Assembly (NCBI GenBank): GCA_013695115.1
Contig: JACDBD010000020.1
Location: forward strand, 1 to 6,108
DNA length: 6,108 nt
Direction of reading: 5' to 3'
Origin: Actinomycetota bacterium
GTDB lineage: Bacteria; Actinomycetota; Acidimicrobiia; IMCC26256; JACDBD01
Part shown: piece after piece, positions 5,455 through 6,108 of the stretch
Position numbering within the stretch: position 1 is the first letter of the stretch
How the letters are laid out: each line of letters starts with the position of its first letter
The notes under the pieces: generated by a model
What the model was told of the DNA's origin: nothing
The model's input: the letters and a program-made list of their open reading frames with translations, nothing else
The model's database searches: none
Position numbers and translations under genes: made by a program

Positions 5455-5462
5455 AAAGGGGG
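5455..5462 (+). promoter_or_regulatory. Ribosome binding site of the ABM-like gene
   Basis: AAAGGGGG lies 5 nt before the ATG at 5468. It is the clearest plus-strand Shine-Dalgarno in the window and supports that start. Confidence 0.6.
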
Positions 5463-5467
5463 CAACG

Positions 5468-6067
5468 ATGCATACCCGTGTGCTCACGTTCACTGGCGCC
5501 AAGAACATCGATGGTGGCGTCGACTTCCTGCGCCAGAAGGTGGTGCCCGTCCTCAACGAGCAGAAGGGTTACCGGGGCGTCACGGCCAGTGCCGACCGGT
5601 CCGGAGCTGTTCTCGGAATCCTTTCGCTCTGGGAGACCGAGTCCGACCGGGACGCAAGCGACAGTGCACTCACCAACGCACGCCAAGAGGGTCTCGACCT
5701 CATCGGGGGCGAACTGACCGTGGAGACCTTCGAGCAATTGCTAGCGGAAGTCGCCAGTCCCCCGGGACCCGGTTCGGCCCTGATAGTCACGCGGATCAGC
5801 ATGGATCCGGCCAAGATCGACGAGAACTTTGCCTTCTTCAAGAGCGATATCCTGCCTCGGATCAAGGCCAACGCCGGGTTCCAAGCTGTGCGGAACATGA
5901 TCAACCGAAAGACCGGACACGGGCTCGTGGGTACGGTCTGGGCGGACCAGGACACGATGAAGGCCGCCGCCACCGAAGCCCAGTCCCGCCGCCAAGAGGG
6001 CATCGCGCGGGGTGTCAGCTTCGGTGACGTGAGCTACCGAGAAGTCCTCTTCAGCGATCTCCGATAG
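5468..6067 (+). CDS. Tandem ABM-like (dimeric alpha-beta barrel) domain protein, function unknown
   Basis: A complete 199-residue protein, probably cytoplasmic, with no signal peptide or membrane segment. Two ferredoxin-like alpha-beta domains of about 95 residues follow each other: domain 1 (about 1-95) opens with MHTRVLTFTGAKNIDG and holds LRQKVVPVLNEQKGYRGVTA and GILSLWETESDRDAS; domain 2 (about 103-199) opens with ALIVTRISMDPAKIDE and holds FKSDILPRIKANAGFQAVRN and GTVWADQDTMKAA. Both repeat the strand, helix ending in GY/GF, strand, strand with W order of the antibiotic biosynthesis monooxygenase/Dabb superfamily, so the protein likely folds as an intramolecular version of the usual homodimer. 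Members include haem-degrading enzymes, quinol monooxygenases and proteins of no known activity. No catalytic residues single out one of these. It has a good ribosome binding site and no operon partner in view. Confidence 0.85.
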   Translation: MHTRVLTFTGAKNIDGGVDFLRQKVVPVLNEQKGYRGVTASADRSGAVLGILSLWETESDRDASDSALTNARQEGLDLIGGELTVETFEQLLAEVASPPGPGSALIVTRISMDPAKIDENFAFFKSDILPRIKANAGFQAVRNMINRKTGHGLVGTVWADQDTMKAAATEAQSRRQEGIARGVSFGDVSYREVLFSDLR

Positions 6068-6094
6068 GTCGGCACCGCCGGGTGTGCCGGCGAC
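6068..6094 (+). terminator. Possible hairpin terminator after the ABM-like gene
   Basis: Directly after the stop codon, CGGCAC (6070-6075) and GTGCCG (6084-6089) form a 6-bp stem with an 8-nt loop. GTCG/CGAC outside it (6068-6071 and 6091-6094) offers an alternative extension. No T tract follows, so intrinsic termination is uncertain. Confidence 0.35.
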
Positions 6095-6108
6095 TAGCGG
6101 ATCGCGAA

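Noticed and set aside
1..6108. CRISPR arrays, tandem repeats or complete insertion sequences
   Set aside because: No regularly spaced repeats, terminal inverted repeats or transposase motifs were seen on reading both strands.

Overview
This 6.1-kb, GC-rich window looks like the chromosome of an actinomycete-type bacterium. The signs are a Mec-type JAMM peptidase, a form II molybdenum hydroxylase large subunit, a DUF222/HNH (REP13E12-like) gene under a GAAC-N4-GTTC LexA box, and high-GC codon use with GTG starts. An Acidimicrobiia-like lineage is possible, but the sequence alone does not prove it.

Left part (1-2584, minus strand): a two-gene transcription unit. A 769-residue xanthine dehydrogenase/CoxL-family molybdopterin-binding subunit is followed, with a 4-bp GTGA overlap, by a JAMM/M67 peptidase of the Mec ([CysO]-cysteine peptidase) type. 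The peptidase runs off the left edge. No medium (FAD) or small (2Fe-2S) hydroxylase subunit is in view.

Middle (2605-4745): the trans-translation pair. smpB diverges from the hydroxylase gene across only 20 bp. The tmRNA gene ssrA lies about 1.3 kb downstream on the same strand, encoding a short ADDNVALAA tag with a UUCG-capped hairpin over its stop codon. Between them, on the opposite strand, is a DUF222/HNH endonuclease-like gene. Its promoter, LexA box, Shine-Dalgarno and start are all legible, so it is probably SOS-controlled and looks like a mobile gene that separated smpB from ssrA.

Right part (4746-6108): a decayed stretch directly behind the ssrA 3' end, then one intact gene. The decayed stretch appears to hold a very short N-terminal fragment of an alpha/beta-hydrolase/cyclase-like gene. 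It abuts a frameshifted HNH endonuclease gene whose C-terminal half is missing. From 5468, a good ribosome binding site leads an intact 199-residue protein made of two ABM-like (ferredoxin-fold) domains, of unknown function.

SmpB and tmRNA act together to rescue stalled ribosomes. I see no clearly new multi-gene system here. The points most worth following are the SOS-regulated HNH gene between smpB and ssrA, the gene wreckage at the ssrA 3' end, and the hydroxylase-Mec overlap.
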